From CAIKLP01 sp039798705 (lineage in GTDB: Bacteria; Bacteroidota; Bacteroidia; Sphingobacteriales; Sphingobacteriaceae), in the NCBI GenBank assembly GCA_039798705.1, contig JBDKFN010000073.1, positions 1-7,820 of the forward strand: DNA of 7,820 bases, written 5' to 3'. Each line of letters starts with the position of its first letter. Position 1 is the stretch's first letter. Shown here in pieces: positions 6,860-7,820 of this stretch. A program made the translations under genes and the position numbers. The notes below the pieces were generated by a model that was given only the letters and a program-made list of their open reading frames with translations, searched no databases and was not told the DNA's origin.

Positions 6860-7820
6860 TTACTTTTTACTATTTTCAACGGCTTTATCATAAACTCTTC
6901 TCAAACCTTCCGCTAAAGAAATTTTAGGAGTCCAACCATATTTTTCTAAAACATAAGTCATATCAGAATGTCTGGCATGTACTCCCACTGGCTTATCTAG
7001 CAATGGTTTGATGGTTGGTTGATATCCTGCAAAACCTGCAAATACATCAATAATTTCTAAGAAAGAATATAATCTACCAGCACCAATATTGATTGCCGAA
7101 CCATCTGTAATATTATCCATCGCTAAAAAGATTGCATCAATACAATCATCGATGTGAACGAAATCTCTACCTTGCTTTCCAGAACCCCATACTTCAAATG
7201 GATCTTCTTTTTTCGCAGCTCTTAAAGCTATTGCCGGAATTGGATAAGTTAAATCTTGGTCTTCGCCATAACCAGAAAACGGACGCACACATGCTACCGA
7301 AATACCATAATATTTTGCAGCAATTCTAGCTAAGTATTCTCCAGTTAATTTTGACCAACCGTAAGTCATATCGGGTTTTCCTAAATTATGATCAAAGTCG
7401 ATATCGCTTTCTTTTAAAGCAACGAAATCTGTATCAGATTGTAAATCGATTGGGTAAGCAGCTGAAGAGCTTGGATACATTACCCTTGCAGGTTTATGGT
7501 TACAAACCCAATAGAAAAATTCTGCATCAATTGCTAAATCAATTGCTACCATCATTGGATCACCATCAATTTTTGCACGACCACCAACAATGGCTGCAAA
7601 GTGAAACACATCTGTGAATTTATCGAAAACTAAACCATAATGTTCTTGAATGTAATTTTGATTCGCAGTCATTTTATTCAATAATGTTCTGAAATCACCA
7701 TTGAAAAAATAAACTCTTCCGTTTTCATAAACTGACAAATCTTTAACTGATTCACTTGGATTAGTTAACCATTGATCAGGATGAATGCCTGTAGATAAAT
7801 TATCTACAATTATGACTCTA
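6860..7820 (-). CDS. NAD-dependent sugar-nucleotide epimerase/dehydratase, extended SDR (5' partial)
   Basis: The frame is open from the TAA at 6860-6862 to the right edge, with about 319 complete codons visible. The N-terminal glycine-rich NAD loop lies outside. The visible part begins RVIIVDNLSTG, the end of the second Rossmann strand and its acidic cofactor-specificity residue. Next come FHFAAIVGG (near 7588-7612), MYPSSSAAYP with the catalytic serine region (about 7450-7477), and Y-x-x-x-K in MTYGWSK, with Y at 7361-7363 and K at 7349-7351. The C-terminal substrate domain includes VWGSGKQGRDFVHIDD (about 7140-7187). This is the UDP/GDP-sugar epimerase-dehydratase family (GalE, GDP-mannose 3,5-epimerase, GDP-fucose synthase type); the exact sugar cannot be assigned. 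A TTG at 7736-7738 is an internal leucine, not the start. Together with the glycosyltransferase 17 nt downstream it suggests a surface-polysaccharide pathway. Confidence 0.92.
   Translation of the reverse strand, partial: RVIIVDNLSTGIHPDQWLTNPSESVKDLSVYENGRVYFFNGDFRTLLNKMTANQNYIQEHYGLVFDKFTDVFHFAAIVGGRAKIDGDPMMVAIDLAIDAEFFYWVCNHKPARVMYPSSSAAYPIDLQSDTDFVALKESDIDFDHNLGKPDMTYGWSKLTGEYLARIAAKYYGISVACVRPFSGYGEDQDLTYPIPAIALRAAKKEDPFEVWGSGKQGRDFVHIDDCIDAIFLAMDNITDGSAINIGAGRLYSFLEIIDVFAGFAGYQPTIKPLLDKPVGVHARHSDMTYVLEKYGWTPKISLAEGLRRVYDKAVENSKK

Noticed and set aside
7132..7617. Two plus-strand open frames opposite the epimerase gene
   Set aside because: They are antisense to a frame with clear SDR motifs, and their products look like low-information reverse translations.
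7736..7738. TTG as the start of the epimerase gene
   Set aside because: The same frame continues upstream to the window edge and encodes R-V-I-I-V-D-N-L-S-T-G, a normal Rossmann segment, so the gene is partial rather than starting here.
1..7820. CRISPR array, insertion sequence, phage, toxin-antitoxin or defence system
   Set aside because: No regular repeats, terminal inverted repeats, transposase, integrase or toxin motifs are visible; nearly all of the sequence is accounted for by conserved genes.

Overview
The window looks like chromosomal DNA from a member of the phylum Bacteroidota, plausibly a Pedobacter/Sphingobacterium-type organism. The reasons are the AT-rich composition, AT-only spacers without Shine-Dalgarno sites, a type IX secretion C-terminal tail at the left edge, a promoter matching the Bacteroidota -33/-7 pattern (TTG and TAnnTTTG), and protein sequences typical of that phylum. 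The genus is inference.

Layout from left to right: the last 33 codons of a plus-strand secreted or surface protein end at 102. A strong bidirectional terminator follows (131-162), then a minus-strand tRNA-Leu(CAA) (165-244). From 275 to the right edge everything is on the minus strand, so transcription runs right to left. In that order the genes are an NAD-dependent sugar epimerase/dehydratase (5' end outside the window), a GT4-like glycosyltransferase, a small polytopic membrane protein, a GH3-family acyl-adenylating enzyme, dxr, rseP and hscB, then the tRNA and the terminator. Gaps between these protein genes are 17, 1, 7, -4 (ATGA overlap), 8 and 4 nt, so this is very probably one operon or a chain of translationally coupled genes.

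Functionally the upstream part (epimerase, glycosyltransferase) points to sugar-nucleotide and cell-surface glycan synthesis. The downstream part is housekeeping: the isoprenoid (MEP) pathway reductoisomerase Dxr, the site-2 protease RseP, and an HscB-type J-protein for Fe-S assembly. The GH3 protein and the membrane protein between them have no known bacterial role that the sequence can settle. The tRNA seems to have its own promoter inside the 3' end of hscB.

I see no mobile element, CRISPR array, phage or defence system. The window is mostly conserved core sequence. The least explained parts are the GH3 enzyme coupled to dxr, the adjoining unrecognised membrane protein, and the divergent glycosyltransferase. 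Three reading frames can be extended to TTG codons (4833, 6848, 7738). For the first two a better ATG lies just downstream; for the third the frame simply continues off the window.
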